A DNA stretch of 64,000 nt from Arthrobacter gengyunqii (lineage in GTDB: Bacteria; Actinomycetota; Actinomycetes; Actinomycetales; Micrococcaceae). The translations under genes and the position numbers were made by a program. The notes beneath the pieces were generated by a model. The model was not told where the DNA came from. It worked only from the letters and a program-made list of their open reading frames with translations, and did no database searches. Below, piece after piece: positions 29,779 through 37,841 of this stretch. The stretch is from contig NZ_CP095461.1 of the NCBI RefSeq assembly GCF_023022985.1, forward strand, positions 2,170,001 through 2,234,000, written 5' to 3'. Position 1 is the first letter of the stretch. Each line of letters opens with the position of its first letter.

Positions 29779-30882
29779 TCAATCGGCCAGTCCGAACAGC
29801 CGGCGGAGAATCACCGGTGCCGGACCTTCAGCGGCGTGCCGGAACCCTGTTCCGGCCCACAGGCTGACTCCTTCCGGATTGCCTGCCGCCGCGGCGGCGG
29901 CCCGGAGCTGGCCGGTGATGTGATTGACGTACGGATAGGCGTCCGGGGCATCCGGATGGGCACGCATGAAGTCATTGGTCAGCCCTCTGGCTGGACGGCC
30001 GGAGAAGGCCCGTGTCAGCGAAGTGTCAGGATCCCTGCGGCCCTGTACAGCGTCCATCAACCCGCCGCGGTGCACTGTGCTGGTCCCGGCTTCGTCGCTG
30101 AGCAGCAGCAGTGTTCCCACTTGGACGGCACCCGCCCCGGCGGCCAGAGCTGCGGACGCGTCCTCCGGGGTGGAAATCCCTCCCGCTGCAACCAACGGGA
30201 GCGGGCAGGCTTCTCGAACCTGGCCCAGCAGGTCCGTCAGCGCCACCTCGCCGGGGACCTTCCCGCTGTCCAGCGTTCCCCGGTGTCCGCCTGCCTCCGG
30301 GCCCTGCACGCACAGGATGTGCGCTCCCGCCTCCGCGGCCGCGCGGGCCTCGCCGGCGTCGGTGACCGTCACCACGCTGCAGATTCCCTGCGCCGCAAGC
30401 TCCGCGAAGACCGCCGGTTCCGGCAGTCCGAAGGTGAAGGACACTACCGGGACCCGCTCCCGCAGGACCAGCTCCAGCTTGGCCTGCCAGCCGTCGTCGT
30501 CGGTGGGATCCGGCATCCCGGGTTCGGGGACGGTGGTTCCAGCCGGCCCCTGCCCTGCTGCTGCGACCAGGTCCTCACGGAAGGTCAGGGCGGCTTCGAT
30601 TCTTCGGGCTTGGGCTGCGGCCTTCGCCGCGGCCTGATCCTGCGCGGCGACCGGGTAGGTGTTGGCAGCATCCGGTACGAAGAGGTTCAGGCCAAAGGGC
30701 CTGCCGCTCAGCCGGCGCAGCTGGGTGATCTGGTCCGCCACGGATTCGGCGCTTTTGTAGCCGGCGGCCAGGAAGCCGAGCCCGCCGGCCTCCCCCACGG
30801 CGGCAGCCAGCTCCGGGGTGGAAGGCCCTCCGGCCATGGGCGCACCGATAACCGGAAGGGCGAGGGACTTTAGGGTGAACAT
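29779..30882 (-). CDS. Nitronate monooxygenase family flavoprotein
   Basis: This is an FMN-dependent TIM-barrel oxygenase of the nitronate monooxygenase / 2-nitropropane dioxygenase family, which oxidises toxic alkyl nitronates. PVIGAPMAGGPSTPELAAAV opens the barrel, GFLAAGYKS follows, the flavin-binding GPEAGGHRGTL holds the catalytic histidine, and PLVAAGGISTPEDASAALAAGAGAVQVGT is the phosphate-binding stretch. It has 367 residues. The ATG lies nine bases after the phzF-like stop, and no clear ribosome site is seen. The physiological substrate is not known from the sequence. Confidence 0.85.
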   Translation of the reverse strand: MFTLKSLALPVIGAPMAGGPSTPELAAAVGEAGGLGFLAAGYKSAESVADQITQLRRLSGRPFGLNLFVPDAANTYPVAAQDQAAAKAAAQARRIEAALTFREDLVAAAGQGPAGTTVPEPGMPDPTDDDGWQAKLELVLRERVPVVSFTFGLPEPAVFAELAAQGICSVVTVTDAGEARAAAEAGAHILCVQGPEAGGHRGTLDSGKVPGEVALTDLLGQVREACPLPLVAAGGISTPEDASAALAAGAGAVQVGTLLLLSDEAGTSTVHRGGLMDAVQGRRDPDTSLTRAFSGRPARGLTNDFMRAHPDAPDAYPYVNHITGQLRAAAAAAGNPEGVSLWAGTGFRHAAEGPAPVILRRLFGLAD

Positions 30883-30891
30883 GGTGCCGGA

Positions 30892-31728
30892 TTACAGCGT
30901 GACGGTGCCGTCAATGCAGGTGACCGTGGATCCGCCCACCCAAATTTTGCGGTCCCGGGTGAAGACCCGGACCCGGCCGGAGCGCTGGACGGCAGTGCCC
31001 TGGGTGACGACGTAGCGTTCCGGTGCCAGTGAGGCTCCGATCAGCCACTGGGCGAGTCCGGCATTGAGGCTGCCGGTGACCGGATCCTCTGCAATACCGA
31101 GACCCGGTACGAAGGCGCGCACTTCAAAGTCCGTTTCCGCGTCCGCCGGCTGCGCACCGATGACGCCCACGCGCAGGTTGCCCATGATCGTCGGGTCCGG
31201 GTTCAGCGCCAGGACGGTTGCGGCGTCCGGGAGCAGCAGTCCCAGCCAGCCCGGTCCGTTGTCGATCCAGTTGGAGGCGAGGATTTGCTCCGTTTCCAGG
31301 CCCAGTGCCCGCCGGGCCTGGTCCAGGACGTCGTCCTCCAGCTCACCGGAGCGCAGCAGGGGCGGAGCGGCAAACGCCGCGATCCCGGCATTGGCGTGCA
31401 GCGTCACAAGCCCTATGCCGCATTCCTGCACGACGACGTCGGGGTACCGGCGCTTGGCTCCGGTCTCCAGCCAGGCGTGGCACGTGCCCAGCGTGGGGTG
31501 TCCGGCGAAGGGAATCTCCCCGCCGGGGGTGAAGATCCGGACCCGGTAGTCGGCCCCGTCCACGGTGGGCGGCAGGACGAAGGTGGTCTCGGAAAGGTTG
31601 GTCCACCGGGCAAAGGATGCCATCTCGGCATCCGTCAGCCCTTCCGCTTCGAGCACCACTGCCAGTGGGTTGCCCAAATACGGTTCGCTGCCGAAAACGT
31701 CCACCTGTTTAAACCACCGCTGTCTCAT
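30892..31728 (-). CDS. PhzF-family isomerase
   Basis: PhzF proteins are two-domain isomerases of the diaminopimelate epimerase fold; most bacterial members do not make phenazines and have unknown substrates. The active-site glutamate is in NLSETTFVL (residue 47), FTPGGEIPFAGHPTLGTCHAWLE is the conserved loop with GHP, and EDPVTGSLNAGLAQWL is the second-domain motif. It has 278 residues. It is upstream of and probably co-transcribed with the nitronate monooxygenase. No phenazine genes are near. Confidence 0.87.
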   Translation of the reverse strand: MRQRWFKQVDVFGSEPYLGNPLAVVLEAEGLTDAEMASFARWTNLSETTFVLPPTVDGADYRVRIFTPGGEIPFAGHPTLGTCHAWLETGAKRRYPDVVVQECGIGLVTLHANAGIAAFAAPPLLRSGELEDDVLDQARRALGLETEQILASNWIDNGPGWLGLLLPDAATVLALNPDPTIMGNLRVGVIGAQPADAETDFEVRAFVPGLGIAEDPVTGSLNAGLAQWLIGASLAPERYVVTQGTAVQRSGRVRVFTRDRKIWVGGSTVTCIDGTVTL

Positions 31729-31795
31729 TCTTCACACTGTATCCCTTCATTCCCATGACTTTTATGAAGCGGAGTTTACGAACTGTGGCGGGGGT

Positions 31796-31824
31796 TTGTG
31801 TCCCGGTGCTGCCCGGCCTACGTT
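31796..31824 (+). promoter_or_regulatory. Candidate promoter for the SAM riboswitch and flavin reductase
   Basis: TTGTGT (31796-31801) and TACGTT (31819-31824) are 17 bases apart. Transcription would begin at about 31830, directly at the first paired base of the aptamer. The placement supports the riboswitch call, but the hexamers are poor matches to consensus. Confidence 0.45.
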
Positions 31825-31831
31825 GGAGCAG

Positions 31832-31912
31832 GAATCAAGAGTTCCAGCCACGGGCCCTGGCCGGCTGGACGGCAACCCTCTCGCCGTAGCGGGGTGCTCC
31901 AGGTGACGATTC
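31832..31912 (+). promoter_or_regulatory. SAM-sensing riboswitch, class IV-like
   Basis: The sequence shows the shared core of S-adenosylmethionine aptamers: a GAATC/GATTC closing helix (31832-31836 with 31908-31912), a hairpin TTCCAGCC/GGCTGGA, then ACGGCAACCCTC and a downstream CGGGGTGCTCCAGGTGA stretch. The GGCAACCC and GGGGTGC...GGTGA order fits the actinobacterial SAM-IV family, and SAM-I is the main alternative. It precedes the flavin reductase start by about 90 bases. A Rfam covariance search would settle the class. SAM-IV switches usually act on sulfur-metabolism genes. Confidence 0.7.
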
Positions 31913-32001
31913 GGCCGCCCGAACCCATTCCGGCGCGGCAAGTACTGCGCTTCGCCGTTGCTTCTTTCCGGCCTGGCGCTTGAGGCAAAGGACCTATGCG
32001 C

Positions 32002-32508
32002 ATGACACTTTTGACCGACCTTCAGCCCGCTGCGCTGCGGCGGGCCTTTTCCCGATTCCCCTCCGGCGTTGCGGCTTTGTGCGCGGTCATCGACGGAAAG
32101 CCGCAGGGCCTTGTCGCGTCTTCGTTTACGGTCGGGGTTTCCATGGATCCGCCGCTGGTGATGTTCGCCGTGCAGAACACGTCCCGCACCTGGCCCGTCC
32201 TGCGCGGTGCCGGACGGATCGGGGTGTCGGTTCTCGGATCCGATCATGAGGGCGTCTGCAAGCAGATTGCTTCCAATACAGGCGACCGCTTTGCCGGGCT
32301 GAGCCTGCACACTGACACCTCCGGTTCACTCTTCCTGGACCGGGCAGCCCTGTGGCTCGAGTGCTCTGTGGAAAAGGAGATTCCGGCCGGCGACCATGCG
32401 GTGGTGCTGCTGCGCGTCCACGGCCATGCTTCCCACGAGGACGCCCACGAACCGCTGGTCTTCCACGGCTCAGCCTTCCGGCATTTGGGGGTTCCCGCCT
32501 TCGCCTGA
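32002..32508 (+). CDS. Flavin reductase family protein under SAM riboswitch
   Basis: The 168-residue protein is a member of the flavin reductase-like (FMN-binding split barrel) family, which supplies reduced FMN to a partner monooxygenase. Typical features are FRFPSGVAALCAV, GLVASSFTVGVSMDPPLVMFAVQNTSRTWP (FMN phosphate site), IGVSVLGSDHEGVCKQIAS and PLVFHGSAFR. Two ATGs lie six bases apart; I chose the second because AAAGGA is nine bases ahead of it and only three ahead of the first. No monooxygenase lies nearby. The riboswitch suggests a role in sulfur supply such as sulfonate use. Confidence 0.87.
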   Translation: MTLLTDLQPAALRRAFSRFPSGVAALCAVIDGKPQGLVASSFTVGVSMDPPLVMFAVQNTSRTWPVLRGAGRIGVSVLGSDHEGVCKQIASNTGDRFAGLSLHTDTSGSLFLDRAALWLECSVEKEIPAGDHAVVLLRVHGHASHEDAHEPLVFHGSAFRHLGVPAFA

Positions 32509-32526
32509 CAGCCGCGGGCCGCCGTT

Positions 32527-32626
32527 TCCCTCCGGTTTGGGAAGTCCCTCCGGTTTGGGAAATCCCTGCCACTGCGGACCGGTCACTTTTTCCCAAAACG
32601 GAGGGAACGGGACAAAACGGAGGGAA
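32527..32626. repeat. Four-copy short repeat, two direct and two inverted
   Basis: The 17-base unit TCCCTCCGGTTTGGGAA occurs at 32527-32543 and 32545-32561. Near-reverse-complement copies, rich in CGGAGGGA, occur at 32590-32606 (one mismatch) and 32610-32626. Together they could form a long stem in RNA. The 304 bases between the flavin reductase and aspS hold no gene I can support, only these repeats, a tandem array and a hairpin. Confidence 0.7.
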
Positions 32627-32647
32627 ACAAAGCCCTACATCCGGAAA

Positions 32648-32689
32648 GCACGGAGCCCGGCCGCCATAAAAGACGACCGGGCTCCGTGC
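32648..32689. terminator. Hairpin, candidate terminator for aspS or the flavin reductase
   Basis: A perfect 13-base-pair stem (32648-32660 with 32677-32689, GCACGGAGCCCGG and its complement) and a 16-base loop lie between two genes that end towards each other. No T run follows on either strand, so termination would be weak or factor-dependent. Confidence 0.5.
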
Positions 32690-32700
32690 ACCGCTTGGGC

Positions 32701-32784
32701 CTGTCAGACTGTGCACCTGTCAGACTGTGCAACCCGCCAGGCTCTGCAACCAGTCAGGCTGTACAATCCGCCAGGCTCACCGGG
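32701..32784. repeat. Degenerate tandem array, period 16-17 bases
   Basis: Five successive copies of a CTGTCAGACTGTGCAAC-like unit start at 32701, 32717, 32734, 32751 and 32768. The first two are almost identical and the rest drift (CCGCCAGGCTCTGCAAC, CAGTCAGGCTGTACAAT). It lies just beyond the aspS stop. No coding or binding role is apparent. Confidence 0.7.
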
Positions 32785-32812
32785 GCAAGCCGGGCTGCAT
32801 GTCCGCCGGGAC

Positions 32813-34597
32813 TTAGCTTTCCTGCGGCTTGTCCTGCTTCTTCTCAGGCTTGAAGTCCACGCCGGCTTCCTTGCGCTGCTGGGCAGTGATCGGAGCCGGT
32901 GCCGCGGTCAGCGGGTCGTAGCCGCCGCCGGACTTCGGGAACGCTATGACGTCGCGGATGGACTCGGTGCCGGCCAGCAGGGCCACCACACGGTCCCAAC
33001 CGAAGGCGATGCCGCCGTGGGGCGGTGCGCCGTACTTGAAACCTTCGAGCAGGAAGCCGAACTTCTCCTGCGCGTCCTCCTGCGAAAGGCCCATGACCTT
33101 GAAGACGCGTTCCTGCACGTCGCGCTGGTGGATACGGATGGAACCGCCGCCGATTTCATTGCCGTTGCAGACAATGTCATAGGCGTAGGCCAGGGCCGAC
33201 TCCGGATCGGTGTCGAACGTGTCCATGAACTCAGGCTTGGGAGACGTGAACGCGTGGTGCACGGCCGTCCAGGCGCCGCCGCCCACTGCCACGTCACCGG
33301 CTGCCACAGCGGCCGACGCCGGCTCGAACATGGGAGCGTCCACAATCCACACGAAGGCCCAGTCGTTGGGATCGATCAGACCGGTGCGGTGGCCGATCTC
33401 CACGCGGGCGGCGCCGAGCAGTGCACGGGAGGCGGTTGTCTCGCCGGCAGCGAAGAAGACGCAGTCGCCGGGCTTGGCGCCAACCTTCTCCGCGAGGTTC
33501 TCACGCTCGAAGTCGGTGAGGTTCTTGGCAACGGGACCGGTCAGGGTGCCGTCCTCCTGGACCAGCACGTAAGCCAGGCCCTTGGCGCCGCGCTGCTTGG
33601 CCCATTCCTGCCACGCATCCAGGGTGCGGCGGGGCTGCGAGGCACCGCCGGGCATGACGACGGCGCCCACGTACGGGGCCTGGAACACGCGGAACGTGGT
33701 GTCCTTGAAGAAGTCGGTCAGCTCGGTCAGCTCCAGGCCGAACCGCAGGTCCGGCTTGTCCGAACCAAAGCGGGCCATGGCGTCCCGGTAGGTCATGCGC
33801 TGGATCGGGGTGGGGATCTCGACGTCGATCAGCTTCCACAGGGCCTTCACCACGGACTCGCCCAGGGCAATGATGTCGTCTTCCTCGACGAAGCTCGCCT
33901 CAATGTCCAGCTGAGTGAACTCCGGCTGGCGGTCCGCGCGGAAGTCTTCATCGCGGTAGCAGCGGGCGATCTGGTAGTACTTCTCGAAGCCGCCCACCTG
34001 CAGCAGCTGCTTGAACAGCTGCGGTGACTGGGGCAGTGCGTACCAGGATCCCGGGGCCAGACGCGCCGGAACCACGAAGTCGCGGGCACCCTCGGGGGTG
34101 GAACGGGTCAGCGTGGGGGTTTCGATTTCCACGAAACCTTCGTCATGCAGCAGGTTCCGGGCAATGCGGTTGGCCTCGGAACGCAGGCGCATGTTCCGGG
34201 CCGGAGCCGGACGGCGCAGGTCCAGGTAGCGGTGCTTCAGGCGGGCCTCTTCGCCAACCTCCACGTGCTCGTCAATCTGGAACGGAAGCGGGTCTGAGGT
34301 GTTCAGGACCACGACGTCGTCAGTGATGACTTCCACTTCACCGGTGGCCAGCGAGGGGTTCTCGTTGCCTTCCGGGCGCTTCTGCACGGTACCGGTGATC
34401 TGAAGGACATATTCGTTGCGCAGCCCGTGGAAGACGTCCTCTTCGCGGACCACCACCTGGGCCACTCCGGAGGCGTCACGGAGGTCGAGGAAAGCAACCC
34501 CGCCGTGGTCCCGCCGTCGGGCCACCCAGCCAGCGAGGGTGACGGTCTGTCCAATATGCTCGGCCCTTAGGGAACCAAGGGCATGAGTGCGCAGCAC
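32813..34597 (-). CDS. aspS: Aspartyl-tRNA synthetase
   Basis: This is the bacterial-type class II enzyme of 594 residues. The N-terminal OB-fold anticodon domain has [21 protein letters not shown], class II motif 1 is near [39 protein letters not shown] is typical, motif 2 is [25 protein letters not shown], and motif 3 is [16 protein letters not shown]. The bacterial GAD insert lies between. I chose the GTG at 34597, with AAAGGA five bases upstream; a longer frame to 34630 runs through that site. The C-terminal KQDKPQES tail is basic and acidic repeats. Confidence 0.97.
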   Translation of the reverse strand: MLRTHALGSLRAEHIGQTVTLAGWVARRRDHGGVAFLDLRDASGVAQVVVREEDVFHGLRNEYVLQITGTVQKRPEGNENPSLATGEVEVITDDVVVLNTSDPLPFQIDEHVEVGEEARLKHRYLDLRRPAPARNMRLRSEANRIARNLLHDEGFVEIETPTLTRSTPEGARDFVVPARLAPGSWYALPQSPQLFKQLLQVGGFEKYYQIARCYRDEDFRADRQPEFTQLDIEASFVEEDDIIALGESVVKALWKLIDVEIPTPIQRMTYRDAMARFGSDKPDLRFGLELTELTDFFKDTTFRVFQAPYVGAVVMPGGASQPRRTLDAWQEWAKQRGAKGLAYVLVQEDGTLTGPVAKNLTDFERENLAEKVGAKPGDCVFFAAGETTASRALLGAARVEIGHRTGLIDPNDWAFVWIVDAPMFEPASAAVAAGDVAVGGGAWTAVHHAFTSPKPEFMDTFDTDPESALAYAYDIVCNGNEIGGGSIRIHQRDVQERVFKVMGLSQEDAQEKFGFLLEGFKYGAPPHGGIAFGWDRVVALLAGTESIRDVIAFPKSGGGYDPLTAAPAPITAQQRKEAGVDFKPEKKQDKPQES

Positions 34598-34763
34598 AGC
34601 AGTCCTTTCAAGATTGCTTGCGGAAAACACTGTTCCCGCTCATTGTGAATACAAGGTCTCTTCATGAGTTTACCGGTGTTCACATCCTTTCCCAGCCAAG
34701 GGCACGGCTGCGCAGCCCGGTGCGGGCGCGGCACCGCCCGGGCCCGACCGAATGGAGGGACGC

Positions 34764-36068
34764 GTGTCCGGAAGCTCCTCAGAGAAACTCCCGCTGGGCG
34801 GTTTTGACGCCACCACTGTGGGAATCGGCTGCATGGTTGGCGGCGGCATTTTTGTGGTCCTGCCGCTGGTTGCGGACGCTGCCGGCTTTGCACTCGCCGC
34901 GTCCCTGGCCCTTGCCGCACTGGTGGCCTATTGCACAGCGGCGTCCACTTTCCTGCTCAGCGCCGGGCTGCGCATCAGCGGGCACCGCAACGCCGGAGGT
35001 ACAGCGCGTACCGCGGCCCGGGTCCTCATGGGGCCCTACATGGGTTTCTTCACGGGCTGGACGATGGTCTGCGCCCTGGTGACGTCTGCTGCCGTGCTCG
35101 CCCTGACCTTCGGGTTGTATGTGGTGCCCGGGCAAGCCCGGCCCGCAGCCGCTGGAGCAGCCGTGGCGGGAACCGCCCTGTACCTGTTCGGGCTGCAGCG
35201 CAGCACCTGGGTGATCCGTTTCGTGCTGGCCTTCGTGCTTGGCATGCTGGGTTTCGGCATCGTGGTCGCCTTCAACGAGGCCGGCGGGCCACCCCCGCAG
35301 CCCGGCGTGCTGGAGGAGACAGGATCAACCGCGGGGCTGCTGCAGGGTGCGGGCTTCGCCTTTTTTGCGTTCGCGGGGTACGCCCGCCTGGCTGCCGGCG
35401 GCTTCCGGGTCCGCGCTCCGGAGCGCAACATTCCCCGTGCCGTTCCGGCGTCCATCATCGTGGCGCTGGTCCTCTACCTGCTGGTTGCACTGTCCCTGGT
35501 CACTTGGTTTCAGGGACCTGCCGGACTGGCGGCGTCGATCGCCCCGCTGCGCGAGCCGGTGGCAACGGTGGGATTGGGCATCGGCACCGGCGCGGTGGCC
35601 ATTGCCGCCGGCGCTGCGAGCCTGTCCGGAGTCTGGATCCTGATGGAGGGAAGCGCCCGCACTGCCGCGGCGATGGCCGGCGACGGCGACCTTCCCCGCG
35701 TTTTTGCGCATACCGGCGGAAAGCGGCAGGTGGCATGGCCTGCGGCTGCCGCGGCGGGCGCCGTCGTCGTCGTCCTGGTGCTGACCGTCAGCCTGGGCAC
35801 TTTGCTGGCCCTGGCCTGCTTTGCCCTGCTGCTCCACGCTGCCATCACCAATCTGTGCGGCTACTCGCTGGAACACCGCCGCTGGTACACCCCGCGGGCA
35901 GTGAACCTGGCGGGACTGGCCGGCGCCCTGGTCACGGCGCTGAGCCTGCCGCCGACAGCCATCGTGCTGATGCTGATCGTGCTCGTGTTCGGGCTGGTGG
36001 TGCGGCTGACCTTCCGCCGGCCCGGGGCTGCTCCCCCGCCGGACGGAGTTTCGATTCCGCCGTCCTGA
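34764..36068 (+). CDS. APC-family amino acid permease
   Basis: An integral membrane transporter of 434 residues with about 12 helices. The first helix region, GGFDATTVGIGCMVGGGIFVVLP, carries the GxGxGG-type unwound segment of the APC superfamily; FFAFAGYARLAAGGFRVRAPERNIPRA is the conserved helix 6 to loop signature. The GTG at 34764 is preceded by GGAGGG. The substrate cannot be named; an amino acid or polyamine is likely. It is tail to tail with the deaminase, six bases apart. Confidence 0.88.
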   Translation: MSGSSSEKLPLGGFDATTVGIGCMVGGGIFVVLPLVADAAGFALAASLALAALVAYCTAASTFLLSAGLRISGHRNAGGTARTAARVLMGPYMGFFTGWTMVCALVTSAAVLALTFGLYVVPGQARPAAAGAAVAGTALYLFGLQRSTWVIRFVLAFVLGMLGFGIVVAFNEAGGPPPQPGVLEETGSTAGLLQGAGFAFFAFAGYARLAAGGFRVRAPERNIPRAVPASIIVALVLYLLVALSLVTWFQGPAGLAASIAPLREPVATVGLGIGTGAVAIAAGAASLSGVWILMEGSARTAAAMAGDGDLPRVFAHTGGKRQVAWPAAAAAGAVVVVLVLTVSLGTLLALACFALLLHAAITNLCGYSLEHRRWYTPRAVNLAGLAGALVTALSLPPTAIVLMLIVLVFGLVVRLTFRRPGAAPPPDGVSIPPS

Positions 36069-36074
36069 CCGGTG

Positions 36075-37088
36075 CTAGCCCTGCGCCGCCCGCCAGGCCC
36101 GGATCAGCTCCAGCAGCTCCGCGCGGCGGGCCGGCTGCGCGAAGGATGCTTCCACGGAGTTGACGGCCAGCTGGGCAAGCTGGTCCGCGGACAGGTCAAA
36201 GGTGTCGCGCAGCAGCGCGAAGTTGTCATCCACGTAGCCGCCAAAGTAGGCCGGATCGTCGGAGTTCACCGACACGTTCAGCCCCGCGGCCAGCATCTGC
36301 GGCAGCGGATGATCAAGGAGGGTATCCACCGAACGCAGCCGGACGTTGGACAGCGGACAGATCGTCAGCGGAACCCGGTCCCGCACCAGGCGGTCCACCA
36401 ACTCGGAATCATCCAGGCAGCGGACGCCGTGGTCGATCCGGTCCACCAGCAGCAGATCCAGTGCCTGTTCAATGTAGTGCGACGGACCCTCTTCGCCGGC
36501 GTGGGCCACGCATTTGAGGCCTGCTTCGCGGGCTCGGCGGTAGAGAGCCACAAAGCCTTCCGGCGGGTTGTCCGCCTCGGCGGAGTCCAGTCCGATTCCC
36601 ACGATCGGCGCACGGGATTCGAGCAGCTGCTCCAGGACCTCTTCGGCTTCGGCAGCCGGACGGTCCCGCAGGAACGCGGCAATCAGTTCAGCGGAGATTC
36701 CGAAATCCTCCAGGCTGGTGGCCAGGACCGACGCCACCCCGTTGATGCAGTCCGCCAGCGGAACTCCGCGGAGCAGGTGCGCCTGCGGATCAACCATCAT
36801 CTCCACATGCCGCACCCCCGCAGCGGCGGCCCGGCGCAGGTAGGCCCGGGTCATGTCCGCGAAGTCCGCTTCGGTCCGCAGCACCTCCATGTTGGCGTAG
36901 TAAAGGTCCAGGAAGGACTGCAGGTCGGTGAACTCATACCGGCTGCGCAGCTCCTCAAGATTGGCGTAGGGAAGTGCTGTTCCGTTCCGCGCCGCCAGTT
37001 CGAAGATCAGCTCGGGTTCGAGGGTGCCTTCGATGTGAAGGTGCAGTTCGGCGCAGGGCAGCAGAAGTTCGTCCGGTGCAGTGGGCAT
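36075..37088 (-). CDS. Adenosine/adenine deaminase, adenine-deaminase-like subgroup
   Basis: A zinc amidohydrolase of the adenosine deaminase family, 337 residues, which hydrolyses the 6-amino group of adenine or adenosine for salvage. Metal ligands are HLH at residues 16-18 in AELHLHIEGTLEPELI, the histidine of CVAHAGEEGPSHYIEQALD, and the aspartate in VSVNSDDPAYFGG. HIEGTLEPEL and GLDSAEADNPPEGF resemble adenine deaminases (Aah1 group) more than classic adenosine deaminases, whose first motif is HLDG. I therefore favour adenine as substrate but am not certain. Confidence 0.85.
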   Translation of the reverse strand: MPTAPDELLLPCAELHLHIEGTLEPELIFELAARNGTALPYANLEELRSRYEFTDLQSFLDLYYANMEVLRTEADFADMTRAYLRRAAAAGVRHVEMMVDPQAHLLRGVPLADCINGVASVLATSLEDFGISAELIAAFLRDRPAAEAEEVLEQLLESRAPIVGIGLDSAEADNPPEGFVALYRRAREAGLKCVAHAGEEGPSHYIEQALDLLLVDRIDHGVRCLDDSELVDRLVRDRVPLTICPLSNVRLRSVDTLLDHPLPQMLAAGLNVSVNSDDPAYFGGYVDDNFALLRDTFDLSADQLAQLAVNSVEASFAQPARRAELLELIRAWRAAQG

Positions 37089-37130
37089 GGTTTAAGCGTA
37101 GGGGATCCCGGAGAATCGTGAACGGCAGCC

Positions 37131-37706
37131 TCATCTCCGGATCGGCGCACCGGGCTGCACCGTCCGGGTCTCCCCCGGTTGTTCGAACATTCCGTAGACC
37201 GGACCGGCCACCAGCCAGATTCCGGCCACCAGGCCGGCCCGTTTCACCCAATCCCAGAGCTCGCCCGTTTCGCCGGGAGCGGCGAGGAACGCGATCATGG
37301 CCAGCAGCACGGCAACCGCAATGCTCATGGCAATCAGGACCCGTCCGTATTCGATCCAAAGGCCTCGGCGGTAGGGTGCCGTGCCCTTGGCGGGTTTTAC
37401 CGGAGCCGGCCCGCCGGCGAAACGGTGGGCAAACCGGACGTCGGCCCAGCGGATCAGGGTGTGGCCGAACGCCACGCTGAAGCCCAGGTAGAACGCAGCC
37501 AGCCCGTGGACGCTCCCGGCAGTGCCGCCCCGGGCCAGATCCGCGCCTGCCGCGGCAAGGAGCACCACGTCCAGCAGCGGTACACAGGCCAGCAATGCCA
37601 GTCCAAGACGCTTCCGGTGCAGCAGATAACGGGTGCAGAGTCCCGCTGCGAGAAGAACCCAGAAGCCAATTTCGCAGCCGATGATGAGATATACCAAAAG
37701 ATCCAT
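37131..37706 (-). CDS. Integral membrane protein of unknown function
   Basis: From the ATG at 37706 the protein has 191 residues. It has about five hydrophobic segments: near 4-26, 33-53, 68-86, 120-142 and 155-173. The loop HRFAGGPAPVKPAKGTAPYRRGLWIEYGR is basic and proline-rich. I do not recognise a named family; similar unassigned membrane proteins are common in Arthrobacter. A longer frame upstream to 38492 is antisense to the histidine kinase and is not real. It is divergent from the kinase gene. Confidence 0.8.
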   Translation of the reverse strand: MDLLVYLIIGCEIGFWVLLAAGLCTRYLLHRKRLGLALLACVPLLDVVLLAAAGADLARGGTAGSVHGLAAFYLGFSVAFGHTLIRWADVRFAHRFAGGPAPVKPAKGTAPYRRGLWIEYGRVLIAMSIAVAVLLAMIAFLAAPGETGELWDWVKRAGLVAGIWLVAGPVYGMFEQPGETRTVQPGAPIRR

Positions 37707-37829
37707 GGCCCCAGCTAAGCCCGCTGGTCCCGCCGCCGTCGTCGGCAATTGGTGCCATCTGGATTCCCCGCTGTCATCCCTTCGGAGGATTGTCCGCGTC
37801 AAGGAGGCGTCGCGGGCCGCCCCGGTGGT

Positions 37830-37835
37830 TATTCT
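37830..37835 (+). promoter_or_regulatory. Candidate -10 element giving a leaderless kinase mRNA
   Basis: TATTCT ends six bases before the kinase ATG at 37842, so transcription would start on the start codon itself. GGAGG lies only one base ahead of the ATG, too close for a ribosome site. The -35 region has no match. Confidence 0.35.
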
Positions 37836-37841
37836 GGAGGC

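Noticed and set aside
29779..31728. A phenazine or nitroalkane catabolic cluster
   Set aside because: Only one PhzF-family isomerase and one monooxygenase-like flavoprotein are present, and PhzF relatives are common outside phenazine pathways.
31762..32310. Minus-strand frame over the riboswitch and flavin reductase
   Set aside because: The plus strand carries a known protein family and an RNA aptamer; the minus frame shows no domain.
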